Below are positions 1 through 5,711 of a stretch of 10,066 nucleotides of DNA, piece by piece. A program made the position numbers and the translations under genes. The stretch covers positions 1-10,066 of the forward strand of contig CAJWTE010000025.1 of the NCBI GenBank assembly GCA_913046815.1. The letters run 5' to 3'. Each line of letters begins with the position of its first letter. The first letter of the stretch is position 1. The notes below the pieces were generated by a model, which searched no databases, was not told the origin of the DNA, and saw nothing but the letters and a program-made list of their open reading frames with translations. The stretch is from an uncultured bacterium (lineage in GTDB: Bacteria > Patescibacteriota > Minisyncoccia > Phycocordibacterales > UBA918).

Positions 1-652
1 GGGAGTTGATTTGATAAGAAGGATAGAACAAAAAACCGTTCACGCTTTAACACAGCCTTTAGTTGTTGACAAAGTATCAGGAAAAAAGTTTGGGAAAAGC
101 GAAGGAAATGCGATTTGGCTTGATGCAGAAAAAACTTCACCTTATGATTTCTTTCAATTTTGGTTGAATGTTGAAGATGAAAATGTTATCGATTTTCTTA
201 AGCGATTTACCTTTCTCTCCTTAGAGGAAATTGGAGAACTAGAGTCCAGACTTAGAAATGAGCCAGAAAAAAGAGAGGCGCAGAAGCAGTTGGCACATGA
301 GGTAACCAAGTTTGTCCATGGCGATAAAAAGGTTTTGTCGGTAGAAAGGGTTGCGGAGATACTCTTTGAAGAGGAAGACCTGAATCGATTACAAGCAGAT
401 GAGTATGAAATGTTAAAACTAAATGCTCCTTACTATGCACTCAGTAATGATATATCGCTCATAGATTTATTAACTACAACGGGACTGGCTAGTAGTAACA
501 GAGAGGCCAGAAGTTTCATTGAGGAGGGCGCTATTAGAATAGCTGGCGAAAAATATACTGATGCAAATAATCAACCAACATTTAATGTTGGCGATAGGGT
601 ATATGTAAAACGTGGGAAAAAACGAGTAATGGTGGTTGAATTTACAGATTAA
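1..652 (+). CDS. tyrS: Tyrosyl-tRNA synthetase, C-terminal part (5' end outside window)
   Basis: Cytoplasmic enzyme that activates tyrosine with ATP and loads it onto tRNA-Tyr. The frame is open to the left edge: codons before the first TTG at 11 read G-V-D, matching the G-x-D-L-I-R-R stretch of the family, so the gene starts outside the window. The class I signature loop is KFGKS (bases 86-100), inside the family pattern GKKFGKSEGNAIWLD. Next come the helical KTSPYxFxQFW segment and the tRNA-binding alpha-helical region. The C-terminal 65 residues look like an S4-type RNA-binding domain (SLIDLLTTTGLASSNREARS, then an I-x-I-x-G-E-K turn). The protein ends with a basic RGKKRV patch. The stop is TAA at 650-652, and the hairpin at 672-708 follows directly. 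The HIGH motif lies upstream and cannot be seen. Family identity is secure; the full length is unknown. Confidence 0.96.
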   Translation, partial: GVDLIRRIEQKTVHALTQPLVVDKVSGKKFGKSEGNAIWLDAEKTSPYDFFQFWLNVEDENVIDFLKRFTFLSLEEIGELESRLRNEPEKREAQKQLAHEVTKFVHGDKKVLSVERVAEILFEEEDLNRLQADEYEMLKLNAPYYALSNDISLIDLLTTTGLASSNREARSFIEEGAIRIAGEKYTDANNQPTFNVGDRVYVKRGKKRVMVVEFTD

Positions 653-671
653 CGTACCCTTTGGCTATTAA

Positions 672-708
672 GTAAAAAGTTCGGCACAACATGTGCCGAA
701 CTTTTTAC
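672..708. terminator. Bidirectional Rho-independent terminator between convergent genes
   Basis: A perfect 16-bp inverted repeat with arms 672-687 and 693-708 around a 5-nt loop (AACAT). The stem core GTTCGGCAC is flanked by an A-run on the left and a T-run on the right, so it has a U-tract on either strand. It sits 19 nt after the tyrS stop and overlaps the TAA stop (705-707) of the convergent acidic-protein gene, so it can end both transcripts. Confidence 0.9.
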
Positions 709-986
709 ATTTCATCTATATCATCAAAGGTGTCGTAGTCTACATCTTCAGCATCTTCCTCTAAAGGAGTGTCATCTTCCTCCTCCTCAACGTCTTCCTC
801 TAAAGGAGTATCGTCATCTTCCTTGCCCGTTTCCTCTATATGACCAAAGCCTTCAGTATCCTCCTCTTCGTCAGTGGTATCGTCGCTAATTTCATCTAAT
901 GCGGAGTCATCAATAGATGTATCTTCATCATCTATTTCTTCCTCCTCCTCAGTTTCTGCACTTTGTAGGTCTGCAAAGAAAATCAT
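705..986 (-). CDS. Small, extremely acidic protein, function unknown
   Basis: 93 residues, of which 49 are Asp or Glu; there is one Lys, one His and no Arg. After a short apolar start (MIFFADLQSA) it is a nearly unbroken acidic chain with Thr/Ser, probably disordered. It contains a 13-residue tandem repeat around DDTPLEED. No transmembrane segment is visible and the apolar start is too short for a signal peptide. It is the last gene of the ruvB-yebC-ruvC run, 47 nt after ruvC. ATG at 986 is the only candidate start; there is no SD. A TATAAT box lies 36 nt upstream of the ATG. The family is not recognised. Position beside recombination genes and charge density would fit a DNA-mimic, a chaperone for basic proteins or a cation-binding protein, but these are guesses. 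That it is a real gene is supported by the clean frame, repeat structure and terminator at its stop. Confidence 0.75.
   Translation of the reverse strand: MIFFADLQSAETEEEEEIDDEDTSIDDSALDEISDDTTDEEEDTEGFGHIEETGKEDDDTPLEEDVEEEEDDTPLEEDAEDVDYDTFDDIDEM
754..822 (-). repeat. Tandem repeat inside the acidic-protein gene (13-codon period)
   Basis: A 17-nt block, TCTTCCTCTAAAGGAGT on the + strand, occurs at 754-770 and again at 793-809, a 39-nt offset. The identity continues into GTCATCTTCC in both copies, with one extra codon in the second. It encodes two copies of DDTPLEED. The near-identity at DNA level suggests a recent duplication within the gene. Confidence 0.8.
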
Positions 987-1022
987 ACAAATTAATCTTT
1001 AATGTTAAAAATGTTTGCAAAG

Positions 1023-1050
1023 ATTATAACCACTTATTTGTGATGAGCAA
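1023..1050 (-). promoter_or_regulatory. Possible promoter for the acidic-protein gene
   Basis: On the minus strand a consensus TATAAT (1028-1023) is preceded by TTGCTC (1050-1045) at 16 bp. It overlaps the end of ruvC. The -35 match is poor (3 of 6), so internal transcription here is only plausible; the gene may simply be read through from ruvC. Confidence 0.35.
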
Positions 1051-1504
1051 GTGCTGTGACACCAACAGCAATGGCGTCGTATTCATCATCAAGAGCAGAT
1101 TGAGGAACATTTTTAACCAGTTGCTTTACCATAATAGTGACTGCTTTTTTATCGCTTTTTCCGTATCCTGTCACAGCCACCTTTACTTGTTGAGGACTAA
1201 CCTCTACAACTGGTATGTTTTTTTTACTAGCTAGATATATCACTACCCCTCGAGACGCGGCTACACCAATTGCAGTCTTTACGTTTTTGTTAAAAAAAAG
1301 GGTTTCGATGCCAAAAATGTCAGGCTTATAATTTTCTATTAGCTTTTCAAAAGCCGTGCCGATTTGTCTGAGTCTATCCCCCAGAGCAGCTGATTTATCG
1401 GTTTCTATACAGTCTGAGTGCAGCAAGATTTCATATTTGTCTTTGTTATCTATAACCGCTACTCCTAATCGGTCATATCCGGGGTCTATTGCTAGGACTT
1501 TCAT
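1034..1504 (-). CDS. ruvC: Crossover junction endodeoxyribonuclease RuvC
   Basis: Holliday junction resolvase that works with RuvAB to make paired nicks across a four-way junction during recombination and fork repair. At 156 aa it is close to the usual length (about 160-175). The RNase H-fold catalytic acids are all visible: D7 in MKVLAIDPGYDRLG, E67 in GIETLFF, and D140/D143 in LDDEYDAIAVG. The Gly-rich junction-binding stretch NVKTAIGVAASRGVV and the VSPQQVKVAVTGYG segment are also typical. The start ATG overlaps the yebC stop by one base (TAATG, 1502-1506), so the two are probably translationally coupled. There is no SD. The yebC-ruvC pairing is a classic bacterial arrangement. Confidence 0.96.
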   Translation of the reverse strand: MKVLAIDPGYDRLGVAVIDNKDKYEILLHSDCIETDKSAALGDRLRQIGTAFEKLIENYKPDIFGIETLFFNKNVKTAIGVAASRGVVIYLASKKNIPVVEVSPQQVKVAVTGYGKSDKKAVTIMVKQLVKNVPQSALDDEYDAIAVGVTALAHHK

Positions 1505-2043
1505 TATTCAATTGAATCTGCCGTAGTGTATACATTGGTAACGTCTTCTAGTTCTTCCAGCTTTTCTATAAACTCTGCTAATTTTTCTCCAGTTGCATCG
1601 TCTAACTCTAAAGGTGTGGCGGGTGAATAGCCGTCGCTGGTTTTTTGGAATGCCCACATAGCAGAGCCAGGAGTACCCAGTTCAAAACCTGATTTTGAAA
1701 AAGTATGGCGAATTTCCGCTGCTGTGCGGTTGTTATTGTCAGTTACGGCTTGAACAAGCAAAGCAGCTCCTCCTGGCCCATAACCTTCATACATGACTTC
1801 TTCCAAACTAGCGCCACCTGCACCTGAGCCTTTGGCTACAGCTCTCTCTATGTTGTCCTTAGGCATTGAATCTTTCTTTGCTCGTTCAATCGCCGCAGAC
1901 AAACCTGGTGAATTCGTATCACCTCCAGCTTTTCTTGATTCCATAGCTATTAAAGCAACGTGCTTGCTAAAAACCTGACTCTTTTGTGCGTCTGTCGCTG
2001 CTTTCTTGTGTTTAATTTTACTCCATTTATTATGTCCACTCAT
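1504..2043 (-). CDS. yebC: YebC/PmpR/TACO1 family protein lacking the inserted domain
   Basis: 179 aa against about 240-250 for the usual family member. The N-terminal domain is canonical (MSGHNKWSKIKHKKAATDAQKS, then AIERAKKDSMPKDNIERAVAKG), and domain II begins normally (EGYGPGGAALLVQAVTDNNNRTAAEIRHTFSKSGFELG, GSAMWAF). At about residue 134 the protein jumps to the family's C-terminal stretch (LELDDATGEKLAEFIEKLEELEDVTNVYTTA). About 60 residues of domain III, normally inserted within domain II and ending near the M-I-P motif, are absent. The family was long annotated as transcription regulators; more recent work assigns some members to translation, helping ribosomes through difficult stretches, as does mitochondrial TACO1. 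The gene starts 25 nt after ruvB in an AT-rich gap without SD. The frame is intact, so this is a compact version rather than a broken gene. Confidence 0.93.
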   Translation of the reverse strand: MSGHNKWSKIKHKKAATDAQKSQVFSKHVALIAMESRKAGGDTNSPGLSAAIERAKKDSMPKDNIERAVAKGSGAGGASLEEVMYEGYGPGGAALLVQAVTDNNNRTAAEIRHTFSKSGFELGTPGSAMWAFQKTSDGYSPATPLELDDATGEKLAEFIEKLEELEDVTNVYTTADSIE

Positions 2044-2068
2044 ATAATAATTTTATTATCTATATACT

Positions 2069-3064
2069 CTACTCAATACTTTTTGTTTGGCAATGTGCTA
2101 AACCAGCGGGGGTGAGAACTCGTCCTCTAGGAGTTCTCTCTATTAAACCTAGTCTTATTAAGTAAGGTTCTATCACGTCTTCTATAGTTGATTGCTCCTC
2201 ACCAGTAGCTGCTGCCAGAGTGTTGAGGCCGACTGGACCGCCTGAGAATTTATGAGCAATTGCTTCCAGTACATTACGGTCTGCAGAAGTGAGGCCTAGC
2301 TGGTCTATTTCTAAAAGATCGAAAGTTCTCTTTACTACTCCATTATCTAATTCACTTTTTTCTAGCTGGGCCATGTCACGGCATCGTTTCAGTAAGTAGT
2401 TGGCTGTACGAGGAGTAGCTCTGCAGCGAGAGGCAATCTTATTCAGAGACTTTTTTTCTACCCCCATATTCAGTAAAGAGGATGATCTTTCTAATATACG
2501 AGATATTTCTTCTTCGTTATAAAATTCCAAACGAAAGACCCCTCCTGAGAAGCGTGAACGAAGGGGAGAAGATAGTAGTGACATGCGGGTTGTAGCTGCC
2601 GCCAGAGTGAAAGGAGGTAGCTCCAGCTGCACCGTTCTGGCTGAGGGGCCTTTTCCAATTATAATATCCAACACACCCGACTCCATTGCTGGGTACAAAA
2701 CTTCCTCTATGGATTTGCTTAAGCGGTGGATCTCATCAATAAAGAGAACATCGCCTGGAGATAGATTTGTTAGTATTGCTGCGAGGTCTCCCACTCTTTC
2801 TATAGCTGGACCTGAAGTTACTCTCAGATTGGTTCCCAAGGTCTTGGATATTAAATGAGCCAAGGTGGTTTTTCCTAATCCTGGTGGTCCATAAAGCAAA
2901 ATATGCTCAGCTGCGTGGCCCCTTTCTTTTGCCGCCGTAAGTAGGATGCGGAGATTTTCTTTGGTTTTTTCTTGTCCAACGTATTCTTCCCATGTTTGCG
3001 GGCGAAGTGTTTGGTCTAAGTTACCGGCGTGGTCACGGGAGATTTGTTCTTCTTTTTCACTCAT
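2069..3064 (-). CDS. ruvB: Holliday junction branch migration ATPase RuvB
   Basis: AAA+ motor that forms hexameric rings around DNA and drives branch migration with RuvA. Length 331 aa is typical. Walker A GPPGLGKTT lies at 59-67, Walker B LFIDEIH at 107-113, sensor 1 region AAATTR at 155-160, the arginine-finger region SPLRSRF at 166-172, and sensor 2 ATPRTAN at 216-222. The C-terminal winged helix is standard (GGPVGLNTLAAATGEE, TIEDVIEPYLI, RTPRGRVLTPAGLAH). One mild oddity is PLRSRFSGG where most members have PLRDRFG. It is the first gene of the minus-strand operon; ruvA is not nearby. ATG at 3064 has no SD, and a TACAAT box ends 6 nt before it, which fits a leaderless transcript. The stop is TAG. 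Confidence 0.97.
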   Translation of the reverse strand: MSEKEEQISRDHAGNLDQTLRPQTWEEYVGQEKTKENLRILLTAAKERGHAAEHILLYGPPGLGKTTLAHLISKTLGTNLRVTSGPAIERVGDLAAILTNLSPGDVLFIDEIHRLSKSIEEVLYPAMESGVLDIIIGKGPSARTVQLELPPFTLAAATTRMSLLSSPLRSRFSGGVFRLEFYNEEEISRILERSSSLLNMGVEKKSLNKIASRCRATPRTANYLLKRCRDMAQLEKSELDNGVVKRTFDLLEIDQLGLTSADRNVLEAIAHKFSGGPVGLNTLAAATGEEQSTIEDVIEPYLIRLGLIERTPRGRVLTPAGLAHCQTKSIE

Positions 3065-3070
3065 ATGTAC

Positions 3071-3076
3071 ATTGTA
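3071..3076 (-). promoter_or_regulatory. -10 box of ruvB, leaderless geometry
   Basis: TACAAT on the minus strand (3076-3071) with exactly 6 nt between it and the ruvB ATG. That spacing puts the expected transcription start on the A of the start codon. No good -35 is visible 16-18 bp upstream. Confidence 0.5.
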
Positions 3077-3153
3077 ACGAAAAAGTTATGCTACAGCACG
3101 CTTCGACGCTTAAGTTTTTCGCTAAAAGGGGAGAGCTTGCATAGGTTCTTCGC

Positions 3154-3181
3154 TTGACATTTCAATCATTTGTGCTAGTAT
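3154..3181 (+). promoter_or_regulatory. Strong sigma70-type promoter for the 3188-3449 RNA
   Basis: A consensus -35 TTGACA (3154-3159), a 16-bp spacer and TAGTAT (3176-3181) preceded by TGC (3173-3175), an extended -10. Predicted start is near 3188. No plus-strand protein gene follows for 2.1 kb; pilB there is on the minus strand. The promoter therefore points at the structured RNA region. Confidence 0.65.
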
Positions 3182-3241
3182 TTCATGAAGTTTGTTCTCG
3201 GCTCTCCTTTCTTGAGGCGTTTTATTTTGTTTTTCGAGAAG

Positions 3242-3368
3242 ATAATTCTCTAAGCAACCTGAGTTAAGTTGCGAGGGTAGCGGAGTCTTTACCGCTTGAG
3301 TAAAGGTGCTTTGCTATTTCTTAGCGTTTGACTCACTTTCTATGCGGAAAGCTTGCTTAGAGAATTAT
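3242..3368. repeat. Perfect 16-bp inverted repeat enclosing 95 nt
   Basis: Arms ATAATTCTCTAAGCAA (3242-3257) and TTGCTTAGAGAATTAT (3353-3368) are exact reverse complements. They form the base helix of the RNA fold described for 3188-3449. No target-site duplication flanks them, so a miniature transposon is less likely than an RNA helix. Confidence 0.9.
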
Positions 3369-3420
3369 ACTCTGGAAAAAGATTTTTATAGAACTAGTCG
3401 GAATATAACATAAACAAGGC

Positions 3421-3449
3421 GCCCGCACTCTTGACCGCGAGGTTTTTTT
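3421..3449 (+). terminator. Plus-strand Rho-independent terminator of the candidate ncRNA
   Basis: CCCGC (3422-3426) pairs with GCG-A-GG (3437-3442, one bulged A), followed at once by seven T (3443-3449). The T-run is on the plus-strand side only, so it serves a plus-strand transcript rather than pilB, which ends on the minus strand just beyond. The stem is short but GC-rich. Confidence 0.55.
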
Positions 3450-3459
3450 ATTTTTGATT

Positions 3460-5184
3460 TTAGACTATGTGCGAAGAGAAGTCGTCCTTGACGGTTTCAT
3501 TTGTTTTCTTAGCTCCTCTTATGTTGTCCATGTCTACGACCCGGTTTAATTCTGTTAGTGAAGTAATGCCAGCTAAAACTTTCTCAATCCCATCTTCTAC
3601 CATAGTCGGTATACCTTGCGGCCTGGAAGCTTCAAGTATCATGTGTTCACGAGGATCGCTGCTAACTACTTTATCAACCGCATCATCCATTTTTATTGCC
3701 TCGTAGATTCCTTGTCTCCCAACAAATCCGGTATAGTTACAGTTTTCACAGCCAACTGAGTCATAAATTTCCACTTCATCTGTAATAGATGGGGGTGCAG
3801 GATGTCCAGACAGAATGGATTTTATTTGCGAAAGTTCATCAGGGGTTGCAAGACGTTTCTTTTTGCAGTTAGTACAGAGGGTTCTTACTAGTCTTTGACC
3901 CAAAATCAAATTTATAGCAGTGCCAAAGGCTCGGTAGTCAGCCCCGAGGTCAATCAGTCTAGGAAATGAAGCTGCTGCAGAGTTAGTGTGTAGTGTAGAA
4001 AACACCAAATGCCCCGTCTGAGCTGCATGCATAGCGGTTTCGGCTACTTCGCGGTCACGAATTTCACCAACCATAATTACATCGGGGTCTTGTCTTAGGA
4101 TAGCTCGTAGGCCAGAAGAAAAAGTGTATTCATCTTCAACTTGGGTTTGTACGATATTATCTAGCTTGTATTCTACTGGGTCTTCTATGGTTATTATTTT
4201 TCTTTCCGGTGTGTGTACTTCTTGCAAAAAGGCATATAAAGCAGTTGTCTTACCTGATCCGGTAGGTCCGGTCGTTACAATCAGACCGTTTGGTTTTTGC
4301 AATTCCTCTTCAATAATTTTGGTAATAATTTTATTAAGTCCCAAATTTTCAAATTTAAAACTTGCGACACTTGGATCAAGTAATCTCATCACAATTGACT
4401 CTCCTGCTGCACCGGGTATTGCTGACGAACGCACTTCTACTTGGCGTTCGTGGAGAAAAAAAGTGAATCTACCATCTTGCGCTTCTTCTACTTCGTTCAA
4501 CACCATTCCTGAAAGCAGTTTTAATCTTGAGACCAGTCTGTCGCAAAGGTTTTTTTGCAAGTCAATAACATCGTGTAGTACACCATCGAGGCGGTATCGT
4601 AAGCGAATGCCAGCACTCTCTGGTTCAATATGCACATCAGAAGCACCAAGTGCCACTGCACCAGCAAAAATTGCTTCCAGCGTCTCAGATATCCTCCGGG
4701 CAGAATTGATTGTTCGTATATTTAAAATGTGGTCTGATACGTCTTTTAAGGTACGAAATTTTTTTACCAGATTATCTATGGCGTCCGGGTCAATGTCTAA
4801 AACTCCTTTTCGAACTGCGGTTGATTTTTTCTGGTCTTGGTAACGGTCCCACGCATGTTCTAGACTTAATGTGGAGCACATAAACAAGTTTAATTGGTAC
4901 CCTTCGCTCTTAAGAGTGGCAATTACAGACTGAGTTTCGGTTAGGTTCGGGTTCTTAAACGCCACACTTACTTGCTTATTTTGTTTTTCAAAAGCCACTA
5001 TTTGTCCTGCTCTAGCCTTGTCTTCACTAATCAATGTTAGTGCTTGGGGGTTGATTGTGATTCCTGGGAGACTGATGTATTGAAAGCCGTATCGATTGGC
5101 CAATTGCTTTATTAAACTCTCCTCTTCACCACGTCGAATTTCACCCCAGCGCTCCTTAGTGTACTTGTCGTCAAACTGTGTCAT
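3460..5184 (-). CDS. pilB: Type IV pilus assembly / type II secretion ATPase (GspE/PilB family)
   Basis: Hexameric cytoplasmic ATPase that powers pilin polymerisation at the inner face of the membrane. About 574 aa. An N-terminal MshEN-like region (about 1-115: LANRYGFQYISLPG, then a beta-rich VSVAFKNPN segment) precedes the core. The core shows ASDVHIEP and RLRYRLDGVLHDV (about 180-205), Walker A GPTGSGKT (about 305-312), the Asp box ITIEDPVEY (about 330-338), Walker B with QDPDVIMVGEIRD (about 364-376) and the His box AAQTGHLVFSTLHTN (about 386-400). Four cysteines, CTNC and CENC (about 436-439 and 478-481), form the zinc site typical of GspE/PilB. No other pilus gene is in the window. ATG at 5184 has no SD; an extended -10 lies 8 nt upstream. 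GspE and PilB are hard to separate by sequence; PilB is favoured because CPR genomes commonly carry type IV pili. Confidence 0.93.
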   Translation of the reverse strand: MTQFDDKYTKERWGEIRRGEEESLIKQLANRYGFQYISLPGITINPQALTLISEDKARAGQIVAFEKQNKQVSVAFKNPNLTETQSVIATLKSEGYQLNLFMCSTLSLEHAWDRYQDQKKSTAVRKGVLDIDPDAIDNLVKKFRTLKDVSDHILNIRTINSARRISETLEAIFAGAVALGASDVHIEPESAGIRLRYRLDGVLHDVIDLQKNLCDRLVSRLKLLSGMVLNEVEEAQDGRFTFFLHERQVEVRSSAIPGAAGESIVMRLLDPSVASFKFENLGLNKIITKIIEEELQKPNGLIVTTGPTGSGKTTALYAFLQEVHTPERKIITIEDPVEYKLDNIVQTQVEDEYTFSSGLRAILRQDPDVIMVGEIRDREVAETAMHAAQTGHLVFSTLHTNSAAASFPRLIDLGADYRAFGTAINLILGQRLVRTLCTNCKKKRLATPDELSQIKSILSGHPAPPSITDEVEIYDSVGCENCNYTGFVGRQGIYEAIKMDDAVDKVVSSDPREHMILEASRPQGIPTMVEDGIEKVLAGITSLTELNRVVDMDNIRGAKKTNETVKDDFSSHIV

Positions 5185-5192
5185 TAAGTATC

Positions 5193-5201
5193 ATTGTAGC
5201 A
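5193..5201 (-). promoter_or_regulatory. Extended -10 of pilB, leaderless or near-leaderless geometry
   Basis: TGCTACAAT on the minus strand (5201-5193), with 8 nt to the pilB ATG. The predicted start falls at or within about two bases of the start codon. No convincing -35 at 17 bp, as is common for extended -10 promoters. Confidence 0.55.
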
Positions 5202-5235
5202 GTCTAAGAAGTATAGTGGGGAGCTTGCTCACTGA

Positions 5236-5264
5236 TTGACATCTTCTAGATACTATGGTTTAAT
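5236..5264 (+). promoter_or_regulatory. Consensus promoter of the small lipoprotein gene
   Basis: TTGACA (5236-5241), exactly 17 bp, TTTAAT (5259-5264); predicted start near 5271. It is divergent from the pilB promoter. A small palindrome GAGC-TT-GCTC (5221-5230) lies just upstream of the -35 and could be an operator. Confidence 0.75.
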
Positions 5265-5288
5265 GTTGGTGAACAAGGAGGTTCCAGA

Positions 5289-5627
5289 ATGAAAAAGATC
5301 TTTTCGGTTCTCACCTTACTGCTTGTGGGGTGTGAGCTCTCGGAGGCTGAAAAAGCTTCCTACCACCAACCATCACTGTCAGTAGCCGATACACAACCCT
5401 TCGACACTACCTTTCGCGCATATCGCACTGGTGGTACGCAGGTCAGCCTTGGTCAGAGATACTTTGGCCGAGGTTGGTATGGGCGTGAACACAAGCACCC
5501 TGTCACTGATAGAGCTATAACCATCTGGCTCTATCACCCGGATGGTCGCTGGGGTTATAGCGACAATGATGTGATTCATTGTCGCTTGCATCGGGTGATG
5601 CATGCACCGGCCTTCAAATGCTGGTGA
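5289..5627 (+). CDS. Small predicted lipoprotein, unknown family
   Basis: 112 aa. The N-terminus MKKIFSVLTLLLVGC is a textbook lipoprotein signal: two Lys, a hydrophobic core and a lipobox L-V-G-C with Cys15 as the lipidation site. The mature part is polar and aromatic-rich (GQRYFGRGWYGREH, ITIWLYHPDGRWGY) and carries two more Cys (98 and 111), the second just before the C-terminal Trp, which could form a disulfide. I do not recognise a family. The start is fixed by a strong SD, AAGGAGGT (5275-5282), 6 nt from the ATG, unlike the housekeeping genes around it. The stop is TGA, also unlike them. The coding sequence looks more GC-rich than its neighbours. With its own promoter and terminator it forms a single-gene cassette between pilB and tsaE. 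Acquisition by transfer is plausible. Likely role: an exported surface protein, nothing more specific. Confidence 0.8.
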   Translation: MKKIFSVLTLLLVGCELSEAEKASYHQPSLSVADTQPFDTTFRAYRTGGTQVSLGQRYFGRGWYGREHKHPVTDRAITIWLYHPDGRWGYSDNDVIHCRLHRVMHAPAFKCW

Positions 5628-5640
5628 CGAAAAAGTATTG

Positions 5641-5670
5641 GGCCGGTCTGTGAAAGGGCCGGCCTTTGTT
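5641..5670 (+). terminator. Terminator of the small lipoprotein gene
   Basis: GGCCGGTC (5641-5648) pairs with GGCCGGCC (5657-5664, one G-U), 8-nt loop, then TTTGTT. It starts 13 nt after the TGA stop and separates this gene from the tsaE operon. Confidence 0.8.
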
Positions 5671-5674
5671 GCTA

Positions 5675-5703
5675 CTGAAAGAAAACTTTGAAAATGCTAT
5701 GCT
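5675..5703 (+). promoter_or_regulatory. Promoter of the tsaE-polA-holA operon
   Basis: CTGAAA (5675-5680), 17 bp, TATGCT (5698-5703) preceded by TGC (5695-5697): an extended -10. The ATG at 5712 begins 8 nt after the -10. This supports 5712 rather than the upstream in-frame TTG (5688) or ATG (5694), which overlap the promoter itself. Confidence 0.55.
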
Positions 5704-5711
5704 TACGTAAT

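Larger units (their letters stand above)
3188..3449 (+). ncRNA. Candidate structured non-coding RNA, about 260 nt, family not recognised
   Basis: This 395-nt gap between ruvB and pilB holds a promoter, a terminator and, between them, an elaborate fold. A 6-bp hairpin (3195-3200 with 3235-3240) abuts a 16-bp perfect outer helix (3242-3257 with 3353-3368). Inside is a three-way junction. One arm is 3260-3267 with 3328-3335, leading to a long hairpin (3278-3292 with 3300-3316, a 2-nt bulge, 7-nt loop). The other arm is a 5-bp hairpin (3336-3340 with 3347-3351). Four G-U pairs in these helices (3265/3330, 3282/3312, 3283/3311, 3286/3308) would be A-C mismatches on the minus strand, which supports plus-strand transcription. 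I checked for hallmarks of tmRNA (T-arm, CCA end), RNase P RNA (GAGGAAAGUC, ACAGAA), SRP RNA (GGAA loop with AGCA) and 6S RNA (rod with central bubble) and saw none. The 5' end and exact 3' end are inferred. Confidence 0.65.

Noticed and set aside
917..1234. Plus-strand frame of 105 codons across the acidic gene and ruvC
   Set aside because: Antisense to two supported genes; low-complexity start mirrors the acidic codons.
3185..3253. Plus-strand 22-codon frame (MKFVLGSP...) at the start of the candidate RNA
   Set aside because: No SD; its ATG lies about 3 nt upstream of the predicted transcription start and it ends inside the outer helix arm.
3122..3313. Open minus-strand frame of 63 codons, protein-like in composition (helical, Glu/Lys-rich), opposite the candidate ncRNA
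   Set aside because: It lies between two in-frame TAG codons and has no ATG, GTG or TTG until near its end. It includes one arm of the perfect inverted repeat, and the plus-strand promoter, fold and terminator explain the region better. A decayed gene cannot be fully excluded.
3242..3368. Miniature inverted-repeat transposon
   Set aside because: The 16-bp arms fit, but there is no target-site duplication, no second copy in the window, and the interior forms nested helices as an RNA would.
3188..3449. tmRNA, RNase P RNA, SRP RNA or 6S RNA at this locus
   Set aside because: None of the conserved sequence blocks of these RNAs could be found by eye; a covariance-model search is the decisive test.
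4124..4843. Long open plus-strand frame of 239 codons opposite pilB
   Set aside because: It is the antisense shadow of conserved PilB motifs and has no SD, promoter or recognisable domain.
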